The notes beneath the pieces are model-generated. The model made no database searches. It saw only the letters and a program-made list of their open reading frames with translations, and was not told the DNA's origin. Made by a program: the position numbers and the translations under genes. Below are positions 1 to 7,696 of a stretch of 9,469 nt of DNA, in pieces. Within the stretch, counting starts at the first letter, position 1. Each line of letters starts with the position of its first letter. The stretch is from JBEKLJ01 sp050010255 (lineage in GTDB: Bacteria > Acidobacteriota > Terriglobia > Bryobacterales > Bryobacteraceae), in assembly GCA_050010255.1 (NCBI GenBank), contig JBEKLJ010000135.1, forward strand, positions 1 to 9,469, given 5' to 3'.

Positions 1-615
1 CTGCGCTGCCTGGAGTCGCAGGTCATGGCTCTGGACGAGGAGATCCTGCGGCACATTGAACGGCACGGGTATGTGCGGCAGTTGGAGTTGATCGAATCCG
101 TGCCCGGCATCCAGCGGGAGGCGGGGGTGGTGGTTCTGGCCGAAACGGGAGGGGACATGAGCGTCTTCCCCGCTGAGCAGCACCTCAGTAGCTGGGCCGG
201 GGTCTGTCCCGGCAACAAGCGTAGCGCGGGTAAAGACTTCCGCGGCCACACCACCCGCGGCAACCGCTGGCTGCGCAGTACCCTGACCCAGTGCGCCTGG
301 GCGGTGGCCCACAGCAAGGAAGGACCCTTGCGCGAGAAGTTCTGGAAGCTGGCGGTGGGCGGCACCAAGAAGGCCGTCCTCGCTACCGCGCACGCCCAGT
401 TGCGGCTAGTCTACCGGGTTCTGTCCACCGGGCAACCCCATAGCCAATTGCCAGCCGCCCCGCGCGACGAGGCGCACCGCCTGCGCATGATCCGGCACCA
501 TGTTCGCTGCCTCGGCCGCCTCGGTATCTCCACCGGCCCCATGCTGGCCCAAGTCGGCCGCGTATATCACACCAAGACCAGACTGGAGGCGTTCGTTCAG
601 CCCAGCAGACAGTAG
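1..615 (+). CDS. IS110-family transposase, C-terminal part (5' end outside window)
   Basis: The frame is open from the first base of the window, so this is the 3' part of a longer gene; the internal ATG at 25 is not its real start. The visible 204 residues begin with a short coiled segment and then match the C-terminal IS116/IS110/IS902 domain. A helix-hairpin-helix-like VPGIQ..AG stretch is followed by an AETG..MSVFP segment and then SSWAGVCPGN, SAGK and TTRGNRWLR. The serine of SAGK (codon at 223-225) sits where the family's catalytic serine is expected. The N-terminal RuvC-like DEDD domain lies upstream and cannot be seen. IS110 enzymes are RNA-guided (bridge RNA) recombinases that normally lack terminal inverted repeats. 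The last 25 or so residues after the RLGIS segment do not look like the family's usual end. It stops 161 bases before iscR. The family call is firm; intactness is unknown. Confidence 0.88.
   Translation: MRCLESQVMALDEEILRHIERHGYVRQLELIESVPGIQREAGVVVLAETGGDMSVFPAEQHLSSWAGVCPGNKRSAGKDFRGHTTRGNRWLRSTLTQCAWAVAHSKEGPLREKFWKLAVGGTKKAVLATAHAQLRLVYRVLSTGQPHSQLPAAPRDEAHRLRMIRHHVRCLGRLGISTGPMLAQVGRVYHTKTRLEAFVQPSRQ
1..615 (+). mobile_element. IS110-family insertion sequence, right part; outer boundary unresolved
   Basis: The only support for the element is its transposase. IS110-type elements usually lack terminal inverted repeats and target-site duplications, so the right end cannot be read from the sequence. 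It must lie between the stop codon at 613-615 and the isc promoter at about 719, if that promoter is native to the isc operon. I see no inverted repeat, direct repeat or clear bridge-RNA-like fold in 616-718. Confidence 0.55.
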
Positions 616-718
616 CTATTTTCGGAACAACCCATTTCCGCCATCGGCACGAATATGCGACCCAAACGGTCCGGCCGCCAAAAACTAGCTCGCAACAAAC
701 TGAAAACACAGCAGTTGC

Positions 719-743
719 AGACTTGACACGAGGTGCCGACGGG
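719..743 (+). promoter_or_regulatory. Candidate IscR-type operator overlapping the -35
   Basis: Aligned to the E. coli type 1 IscR consensus as I remember it (ATASYYGACT, central WWW, AGTCRRSTAT), the left half matches 8 of the first 9 positions (AGACTTGAC). The right half keeps G, C, R, R and S (GCCGAC). Overall about 14 of 25 positions agree. It covers the -35 hexamer, so a bound regulator would block RNA polymerase. This is a by-eye alignment only. Confidence 0.35.
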
Positions 744-751
744 TGTAAATT
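723..751 (+). promoter_or_regulatory. Predicted sigma70-type promoter of the isc operon
   Basis: A perfect -35 hexamer TTGACA (723-728) is followed, after 17 bp, by TAAATT (746-751), which matches the -10 consensus at 4 of 6 positions. Transcription would start near 757-760, giving a leader of roughly 18-20 bases before the iscR ATG at 777. This is the only strong promoter-like pair between the transposase and iscR. No clear Shine-Dalgarno sequence lies before the ATG. Confidence 0.6.
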
Positions 752-753
752 GG

Positions 754-778
754 ATTGCGGACTCGTTTGGTCCCATAT
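754..778 (+). promoter_or_regulatory. Candidate IscR-type operator over the transcription start and iscR start codon
   Basis: The core reads GGAC-N7-GTCC (759-773), a perfect 4+4 dyad that contains GACT and GGTC as in type 1 IscR sites. About 17 of 25 positions fit the remembered E. coli consensus. It covers the predicted +1 and the ATG. Together with the weaker site at 719-743 it would form a tandem pair 35 bp apart, centre to centre, as expected for autoregulation of an iscR promoter. Confidence 0.4.
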
Positions 779-1309
779 GCTGAAGCTCACCAAGAAGGCT
801 GACTACGGGCTGATCGCCCTGCGCCACCTGGCGCTCCACCACGACGGCGCCAGCGCCAAGGAGATTGCGGCCTGCTACGGGATTCCGATGCCGCTTCTGG
901 CCAAGGTCCTTCAGAAGCTGGCGCGCGGCGGGCTGCTCACCGCCGCCTATGGCACCCGGGGTGGTTACAAGCTGGCGCGGGATGCCAAGAGCATCAGCGC
1001 ACTTGAGGCCATCCGCGCCATCGACGGGCCGGTTCTGCTCACCTCCTGCTTCACCCGGCAGGGCGAGTGCGGCCAGTCCAGCCATTGCGGCGTGCGTGAG
1101 CCGCTGAGGAAGATCCACGAAAGCCTGCTCGGCCTGCTCGGCGACATCACCATCGCGGATATGGCGGACGAGGCGGAGCGCTCCGCGGTCGAGCAGCCGC
1201 CTGTCCAGGAACCTCCGCGCGAACGTTCCCTTCTTTCAGGACCGGCGGCTTCCGCGCCGCGGGCGCGCGGTCACGCGGCTGGCGCGGGACTGACGGTCAT
1301 CGAAAAACT

Positions 1310-1313
<4 letters not shown>
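777..1313 (+). CDS. iscR: Rrf2-family transcriptional regulator, IscR-like
   Basis: A 178-residue protein beginning MLKLTKKADYGL, the classic start of Rrf2 regulators; the TTG at 723 is rejected because it lies in the promoter. A winged helix-turn-helix occupies about residues 1-80, with the wing motif GTRGGYKLAR at 59-68. A cysteine cluster follows, Cys91, Cys98 and Cys104, at the positions of the IscR [2Fe-2S] ligands. The fourth E. coli ligand, His107, is Arg107 here. The helix after it and the ITIADMADEA segment match the family. Residues from about 135 onward form a Pro/Ala/Arg-rich tail. IscR senses cluster supply and represses its own operon when loaded with a cluster. It is first in the isc operon and its stop overlaps the iscS start (ATGA, 1310-1313), which implies translational coupling. 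Family certain; IscR identity is strongly supported by context. Confidence 0.92.
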
Positions 1314-2524
<1,211 letters not shown>

Positions 2525-2525
2525 G

Positions 2526-2909
2526 ATGTACTCCCAGAAGGTAGTCGATCACTACAACAACCCGCGGAATGTGGGCTCGCTCGACCGCAACGACCCGGGG
2601 GTGGGCACCGCCATGGTCGGCGCGCCCGAGTGCGGCGACGTCATGAAGCTGCAGATCAAGGTCAATCAGGAGACCGGCGTCATCGAAGACGCGCGCTTCA
2701 AGACCTTCGGCTGCGGCAGCGCCATCGCCAGCTCTTCGCTGGCCACCGAGTGGGTCAAGGGCAGAACCATCGACCAGGCGCTGGCGATTCGCAACGTGGA
2801 CATCGTCAACGAGCTGAGCCTGCCGCCGGTGAAGATTCACTGCTCGGTGCTGGCCGAGGACGCCATCAAGGCCGCCATCGAGGATTACAGGAAGAAGCGA
2901 GCCGGATGA
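2526..2909 (+). CDS. iscU: Iron-sulfur cluster assembly scaffold IscU
   Basis: A 127-residue scaffold on which a [2Fe-2S] cluster is built from IscS-derived sulfur and iron. All ligands are present: Cys36, Asp38, Cys63, His105 and Cys106, almost the same numbering as E. coli IscU. The LPPVK motif that the HscA chaperone grips is intact at 99-103, just before HC, so the protein should be a client of the hscBA pair encoded downstream. The N-terminal MYSQKVVDHYNNPRNVGS is typical, and the length matches E. coli IscU (128). A strong ribosome binding site AAGGAG (2516-2521) lies within the iscS end, with 4 bases before the ATG. The gene starts one base after the iscS stop. An imperfect hairpin follows immediately after its own stop. 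Confidence 0.98.
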   Translation: MYSQKVVDHYNNPRNVGSLDRNDPGVGTAMVGAPECGDVMKLQIKVNQETGVIEDARFKTFGCGSAIASSSLATEWVKGRTIDQALAIRNVDIVNELSLPPVKIHCSVLAEDAIKAAIEDYRKKRAG

Positions 2910-2910
2910 T

Positions 2911-2987
2911 TCACAGCGGAGAGGGAGAGACACGGAGGGAACCAAAGCCCGCGAGCTCTTCTTTGCGTCTCCGCGTCTCTGCGGTGA
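2911..2987. repeat. REP-like imperfect hairpin between iscU and iscA
   Basis: The arm at 2911-2937 (TCACAGCGGAGAG...) is largely complementary to the arm at 2961-2987 (...TCTCTGCGGTGA): 19 of 27 positions pair, around a 23-base centre. The motif TCTCCGCGTCTCTGCGGTGA resembles an intergenic palindromic repeat I recall from several high-GC phyla, including Acidobacteriota. It lies 1 base after the iscU stop and 13 bases before iscA, the only gap in the operon longer than one base. No T-run follows, so it is not a standard terminator, but in mRNA it could stabilise the upstream iscSU part or reduce downstream expression. Confidence 0.7.
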
Positions 2988-3000
2988 GATAGAAGCAGAT

Positions 3001-3324
3001 ATGATCTCCGTCACCCCCAAGGCGATCCAGAAGATCCGGGAGCAGTTCGCCCGGCACGGCGTCAGCGAGGGCGGCTTGCGGCTGGGCGTGCAGGGCGGCG
3101 GCTGCTCGGGGTTGAGCTACCTGTTCAAGCTGGAAACAGGCCCGCGGCCCAAGGACAGCGTGCTCGAGTTCGACGGCATCCGGATCTACATCGACCCCAA
3201 GAGCATGCTCTACCTGGAGGGCATGACGCTCGACTACCAGGAGTCGCTCATCCGCTCCGGCTTCGTCTTCGAGAACCCGAACGCCAAGCAGAGTTGCGGG
3301 TGCGGGTCGTCCTTCTCGGCATGA
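3001..3324 (+). CDS. iscA: Iron-sulfur cluster carrier IscA
   Basis: A 107-residue A-type carrier (HesB/IscA family, the usual length). It receives clusters and passes them to apoproteins, and is tied especially to [4Fe-4S] maturation. The three invariant cysteines are present: Cys35 in GGGCSGLSY, and Cys99 and Cys101 in the terminal SCGCGSSF. The segment MLYLEGMTLDYQ (69-80) and the ENPNA motif (91-95) are standard. The ATG at 3001 is preceded by only a weak purine stretch (AGAAG at 2991-2995), downstream of the REP-like hairpin. It overlaps hscB by 4 bases (ATGA, 3321-3324). Its place between iscU and hscB is that of iscA in the proteobacterial isc operon, which favours IscA over the related ErpA or SufA. 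Confidence 0.95.
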   Translation: MISVTPKAIQKIREQFARHGVSEGGLRLGVQGGGCSGLSYLFKLETGPRPKDSVLEFDGIRIYIDPKSMLYLEGMTLDYQESLIRSGFVFENPNAKQSCGCGSSFSA

Positions 3325-3853
3325 GCGCGCCGGACTACTTCGCCTTCTTCGGTCTGGAGCCGAAACTTTCCATCGATGCCGCCGGCCTCGAAGAGAGATT
3401 CTATCGCCTCAGCCGGGAGCTGCACCCGGACCGGTTCTCGCGCGCGGCGCCGGACGAGCGCGCCCAGGCCGAGCAGGCCGCCGCCACGCTGAACGACGCC
3501 TACCGCACGCTGCGCGACCCCATCGCGCGGGCTGAGTATTTCCTGCGCCGCGAAGGCTTCGAGGCCCCCGACGGCCGCAAGCCCCCGGCGAATCTGCTCG
3601 AACAGGTCTTCGAGACCAGCCAGGCGCTGGAGGATTTGCGCGGGGGCGACGAGTCCGCGCGAGCGCGCCTGGAAGAGGCCCGGGTGCGGATGCGCGTGGC
3701 ATTGACCGAAGGGGACGCGCGTCTGCGCCTGCTCTTCGAGGATTACGACCGCTTGGGCGACCGCGCCTTGTTGGCCGGCATTCGCGCCTGGCTCGACCGG
3801 CGCAAGTACCTCGGCAACCTACTAGCGCAGATCGAAAGCGAGCTGGCGACTCC

Positions 3854-3857
<4 letters not shown>
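3321..3857 (+). CDS. hscB: Fe-S assembly J-domain co-chaperone HscB
   Basis: A 178-residue co-chaperone that delivers IscU to HscA and stimulates HscA ATPase activity. The N-terminal J-domain (about residues 4-75) begins DYFAFFGLEP and carries the HPD motif at His35-Pro36-Asp37 within LSRELHPDRFS. The C-terminal HSCB oligomerisation/IscU-binding domain (about 90-175) has the expected PANLLEQVFETSQALEDL helix with Leu and Glu at IscU-contact positions. There is no zinc-binding CxxC extension as in eukaryotic homologues. I chose the ATG at 3321 because MSAPDYF is the normal start and gives a 4-base overlap with iscA; the TTG at 3294 would add nine unconserved residues. The end overlaps hscA by 4 bases (3854-3857). 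Confidence 0.95.
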
Positions 3858-5706
<1,849 letters not shown>

Positions 5707-5707
<1 letters not shown>

Positions 5708-5925
5708 TGCGGCCGCTGACCTGGGAGGACACCGAAGACATCGCGCTGGCGCTGTTTGAGGAATTCCCGGACAAAGACCCGCTCAGCGTCCGCTTCACCG
5801 ACCTGCACAAGTGGATCACGCACCTGGAAGGGTTCCGCGACGATCCGCACGCCTCCACCGAAGGCCAGCTCGAAGCCGTCCAGATGGCCTGGCTCGAACA
5901 GTGGCAGGAGGCCGCCGGCGGGTAG
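5707..5925 (+). CDS. iscX: Fe-S assembly accessory protein IscX
   Basis: A 72-residue acidic protein of the IscX/YfhJ family. It binds IscS next to the IscU site, competes with the frataxin CyaY in E. coli, and tunes the desulfurase rate. Family signatures are clear along the whole length: LTWEDTEDIALALFEEFPDKDP, VRFTDLHKWITHLEGF and DDPHASTEGQLEAVQMAWLEQW, with the iron-binding acidic patch retained. The ATG at 5707 overlaps the hscA stop by one base (TGATG). A GTG at 5704 in the same frame would give a 4-base overlap and one more residue, and cannot be excluded. It is normally preceded by the ferredoxin gene fdx, which is missing here. Its stop is only 5 bp from the convergent toxin stop. 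Confidence 0.95.
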
Positions 5926-5930
5926 GCCAG

Positions 5931-6323
5931 TCACTCCGCGGTCTTCCTAGTGTTCCGCTTGATCCACCGCGCCAACTCGGCTTCGCTCACGCGCCCTTCG
6001 GCCAGCGCCCAGATCGTCGAGGCTGCCTCCGGCTCATCGGCCGCCAGTTCGTAGCGGTTCATCCGAAGGAACACGTCCAGCGCGGCGAGGGCCATTCGCT
6101 TGTTGCCGTCCACGAAGGGATGATTCCGTGCGAAGCCGAAGGCGTAGGCGGCGGCCAGCTCGAACAGCGACGGCCGCGCGTACGCGTGCAGGTTGCGCGG
6201 ACGCGCCAGCGTCGCCTGGAGAACATTCTCATCCCGCACACCGGCGGCGCCCCCATGCTCCGCCATCAGTTCGGCGTGGATAGCCAGAGCGGCGGGGGCC
6301 GGGATCCAGCGGGGCTCTTTCAC
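5931..6323 (-). CDS. Death-on-curing (Doc/Fic) family toxin
   Basis: A 130-residue Fic-fold toxin of the Doc family. The catalytic loop HPFVDGNKR is at His68-Arg76. The lysine in NKR, where Fic AMP transferases have glycine, is the Doc hallmark; phage P1 Doc phosphorylates EF-Tu and stops translation. The N-terminal IHAELMAEHGG, GVRDENVLQATLARP and the helix LFELAAAYAFGFARN all fit the family. The start is GTG at 6323 (GTGAAAGAG), overlapping the stop of the upstream antitoxin by 4 bases, so the two are co-translated. All catalytic motif residues are present, so it looks functional. The stop lies 5 bp from the iscX stop on the other strand, leaving no room for a terminator. EF-Tu as target is inferred from P1 Doc. 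Confidence 0.92.
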   Translation of the reverse strand: MKEPRWIPAPAALAIHAELMAEHGGAAGVRDENVLQATLARPRNLHAYARPSLFELAAAYAFGFARNHPFVDGNKRMALAALDVFLRMNRYELAADEPEAASTIWALAEGRVSEAELARWIKRNTRKTAE

Positions 6324-6544
6324 TTGGCCAGAGCGCGCAGCGCGTTGCGGTACTTCTTCCGCGTCCGCTCAAAGGCCTGCATGGCTGCGTCAAAGGCTGG
6401 ATCGTACGCCGTCAGCGCGAAGCCTTGCGGTGTTTCGGTGAGGAACACGGTCTCGCCTTCGGAGACGTTCAGCCGCTGGAGGACGTGCCGGGGCAGCGTG
6501 GCGCCCAGCGAATTGCCGATGCGGCGGATCTTGATGGCTTGCAT
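6320..6544 (-). CDS. AbrB/MazE/SpoVT-type antitoxin
   Basis: A 74-residue protein. Residues 1-46 form an AbrB/MazE swapped-hairpin DNA-binding domain (IKIRRIGNSLGATLPRHVLQRL, then VSEGETVFL). Residues about 47-74 form a basic helical tail (AFERTRKKYRNALRALAK) that probably wraps the toxin. It lies directly upstream of the Doc toxin with a 4-base overlap, the usual antitoxin-first order. P1 Doc is paired with Phd, so this is a Doc toxin with a different antitoxin fold, a combination I recall from other bacterial genomes. A perfect inverted repeat lies directly upstream of its ATG, a natural operator for autoregulation. Function as antitoxin is inferred from context; the fold assignment is firm. 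Confidence 0.9.
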   Translation of the reverse strand: MQAIKIRRIGNSLGATLPRHVLQRLNVSEGETVFLTETPQGFALTAYDPAFDAAMQAFERTRKKYRNALRALAK

Positions 6545-6568
6545 GCGTTATCACATACATTATAACGC
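6545..6568. promoter_or_regulatory. Perfect inverted repeat, likely TA operator
   Basis: GCGTTAT (6545-6551) and ATAACGC (6562-6568) are exact reverse complements separated by 10 bp. The repeat abuts the antitoxin start codon and covers the -10 box of the predicted promoter, so a bound antitoxin or antitoxin-toxin complex would repress the operon. It is AT-rich against a GC-rich surround. That the antitoxin binds here is inferred from its AbrB-like fold and the usual autoregulation of such modules. Confidence 0.6.
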
Positions 6569-6586
6569 CTCCCGCGGTCGCCGCAA
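6559..6586 (-). promoter_or_regulatory. Predicted promoter of the antitoxin-toxin operon
   Basis: On the minus strand a perfect -10 TATAAT (6564-6559) is preceded, 16 bp away, by TTGCGG (6586-6581), a partial -35. The start of transcription would fall near 6552, only about 8 bases before the ATG at 6544. The mRNA would therefore be nearly leaderless, and no Shine-Dalgarno sequence is present. Confidence 0.6.
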
Positions 6587-6623
6587 GCGGCTGCGCCAGC
6601 GCCATAGGCCCTTGGGCCGGCCG

Positions 6624-6632
6624 TGCTATACT
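6624..6632 (+). promoter_or_regulatory. Predicted extended -10 promoter for rpmI-rplT
   Basis: TGC followed by TATACT (6627-6632) forms an extended -10 element. No good -35 is seen at the proper distance (ATAGGC at 17 bp), which an extended -10 can tolerate. Transcription would begin near 6639 and give a leader of about 137 bases before the L35 ATG. It is the best candidate because the genes upstream lie on the other strand. Confidence 0.45.
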
Positions 6633-6727
6633 GTGATGGTTTCGAGCAGCGAGCCAGTCCGAGCCTGTCTCGAGGAACCCAGCGCTGACTGCGCGGCAGG
6701 GCGCCTCCGGCGCGGAAGCCGGGCGTC

Positions 6728-6768
6728 CTGAGAGGAAGAAACGGTCTCTCAGAAGTCACTGGAGAGAG
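6728..6768 (+). promoter_or_regulatory. Possible RNA switch at the rpmI ribosome binding site
   Basis: Three short segments can pair in two exclusive ways. CTGAGAG (6728-6734) pairs perfectly with CTCTCAG (6746-6752) across an 11-base loop. The middle TCTCTC (6745-6750) can instead pair with GAGAGA (6762-6767), also across 11 bases, and that segment is the Shine-Dalgarno region (GGAGAGAG, 6761-6768) 7 bases before the L35 ATG. The first fold leaves the site open and the second hides it. L35/L20 operons are known to be repressed by L20 binding leader RNA, so a similar role here is plausible but unproven. Further short stems are possible at 6642-6673 and 6701-6713. Confidence 0.45.
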
Positions 6769-6775
6769 TAGATCC

Positions 6776-6970
6776 ATGCCGAAATTGAAGACACATCGGG
6801 GCGCGGCTAAGCGCTTTAAGAAGACCGGCACTGGCAAGATCGTTCGCCATCACGCGTTTGCACGTCACATCCTGACGTCGAAGAGCCGTCAGAGGAAGCG
6901 CAAGCTTGCGCAAAGCGCGGTGGTGGACCCGGCCAACGCGCCCACCGTCGGGCGGATGCTGCCCTACTAG
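6776..6970 (+). CDS. rpmI: 50S ribosomal protein L35
   Basis: A 64-residue, very basic protein matching bL35 along its length: MPKLKTHRGAAKRFKKTGTG, then KIVRHHAFARHILTSKS and RQRKRKL, ending VGRMLPY. The usual length is 64-66. It is a component of the large ribosomal subunit. A purine-rich ribosome binding site GGAGAGAG (6761-6768) lies 7 bases before the ATG, inside a potential RNA switch. The common upstream partner infC (IF-3) is not present; a toxin-antitoxin module on the other strand occupies that place, and rpmI seems to have its own promoter. rplT follows after 92 bases. Confidence 0.97.
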   Translation: MPKLKTHRGAAKRFKKTGTGKIVRHHAFARHILTSKSRQRKRKLAQSAVVDPANAPTVGRMLPY

Positions 6971-7050
6971 CTCGAGCAGTCGCTGGCCGGCGTTGAAACA
7001 AGTGCGGACGGAGCGCGCGGCACGTGCCCGTTCTGCCTTGCAGCCAGCCC

Positions 7051-7057
7051 AAGGAGG
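7051..7057 (+). promoter_or_regulatory. Strong ribosome binding site setting the rplT GTG start
   Basis: AAGGAGG lies 5 bases upstream of GTG at 7063. It settles the start: an in-frame ATG-like start at 7024 would add 13 residues that L20 proteins do not have and would place this site inside the coding sequence. Confidence 0.85.
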
Positions 7058-7062
7058 TAAAC

Positions 7063-7428
7063 GTGCCCAGAGTCAAACGAGGAACGAAGCGGCGCGCCAC
7101 CCGGCGCAAGACCCTCAAGGCCGCTTCCGGATACTTTCTCACCAAGAGCAAGCTGAACCGCGAGGCGCAGGACGCGGTCGACAAGGCGCTGCGCTATGCC
7201 TACGTGGGCCGGCGCAGGCGCAAGCGGGACTTCCGCGCGCTCTGGATCACCCGAATCAACGCGGGCTGCCGCGAGGCCGGCATCTCCTACAGCAAGTTCA
7301 TGGCGGGCCTGAAGAAGGCCGGCATCGACCTGAACCGGAAGGTTCTGGCGCAAATGGCCGCGGCCGGGGACGGCGCCTTCCGGCAGCTCGTCGAGCGCGC
7401 CAACGCCGCGCTGGCGGCCGGGAGCTAG
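7063..7428 (+). CDS. rplT: 50S ribosomal protein L20
   Basis: A 121-residue basic protein matching bL20: (V/M)PRVKRGTKRRATRRKTLKAA at the start, then LRYAYVGRRRRKRDFRALWI, TRINAGCREAGISYSKFMAGL and KKAGIDLNRKVLAQMA. L20 is needed early in 50S assembly through its long N-terminal arm on 23S rRNA, and in several bacteria it represses its own operon by binding leader RNA. It starts at GTG behind a strong AAGGAGG site. The genes most often found next, pheS and pheT, are absent. Instead a ZapB-like coiled-coil gene begins 2 bases after the stop, so all four genes through zapA are probably on one transcript. Confidence 0.97.
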   Translation: MPRVKRGTKRRATRRKTLKAASGYFLTKSKLNREAQDAVDKALRYAYVGRRRRKRDFRALWITRINAGCREAGISYSKFMAGLKKAGIDLNRKVLAQMAAAGDGAFRQLVERANAALAAGS

Positions 7429-7430
7429 CC

Positions 7431-7694
7431 ATGGAACTCGTCGAGCAGCAAGCCGATTCGCTGGCCGCGCTGGAAGAACGGATCCAGCAGGCCATCGACC
7501 TGGTCGCAAGGCTGCGCCGCGAAAAGGAAGCTGCGCTGGCCGAGCGCGAAGCCGCCCTGCGCGAGGCCTCCGCCGCCAGGCAGCAACTTACGAGCCTGGC
7601 CGAGGAAATCCGGAGCCTGCGCACTGAACGCCAGCAGGTGCGCGGCCGGGTCGAGAAGCTGCTCGGCCAGATCGACTCGCTCAGCGCCGGCTAG
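7431..7694 (+). CDS. zapB: ZapB-like coiled-coil cell division protein
   Basis: An 87-residue protein that is almost wholly coiled coil with no membrane segment or signal peptide. The first part, LEERIQQAIDLVARLRREKEA (residues about 13-33), resembles the ZapB start LESKVQQAIDTI, and the end RGRVEKLLGQIDSL resembles the ZapB end ERLQALLGRMEEV. E. coli ZapB is 81 residues, forms an antiparallel coiled-coil dimer at the division site and binds ZapA. The next gene, 2 bases on, is zapA, which strongly supports the call. ATG 7431 follows GGGAG (7420-7424) and lies 2 bases after the rplT stop. Coiled coils converge easily, so homology to true ZapB is likely but less certain than the Z-ring role suggested by the pairing. 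Confidence 0.75.
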   Translation: MELVEQQADSLAALEERIQQAIDLVARLRREKEAALAEREAALREASAARQQLTSLAEEIRSLRTERQQVRGRVEKLLGQIDSLSAG

Positions 7695-7696
7695 CC

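Noticed and set aside
616..718. Bridge RNA of the IS110 element
   Set aside because: The noncoding part seen here is short, its fold is not evident, and the upstream end where such RNAs are often encoded is outside the window.
597..1118. Minus-strand frame of 173 codons across the isc promoter and iscR
   Set aside because: It would read through the promoter and a clearly coding iscR; no recognisable domain.
2911..3000. CRISPR array or tandem repeats
   Set aside because: There is only one inverted pair of arms, with no evenly spaced direct repeats; no CRISPR-like array is visible anywhere in the window.
5811..6731. Plus-strand frame of 306 codons over the toxin-antitoxin genes
   Set aside because: Arg/Ala/Pro-rich shadow of two well supported minus-strand genes.
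6906..7430. Upstream extension of the zapB frame through rpmI and rplT
   Set aside because: The extension overlaps two certain ribosomal protein genes in another frame; the ATG at 7431 has a ribosome binding site and a family-like start.
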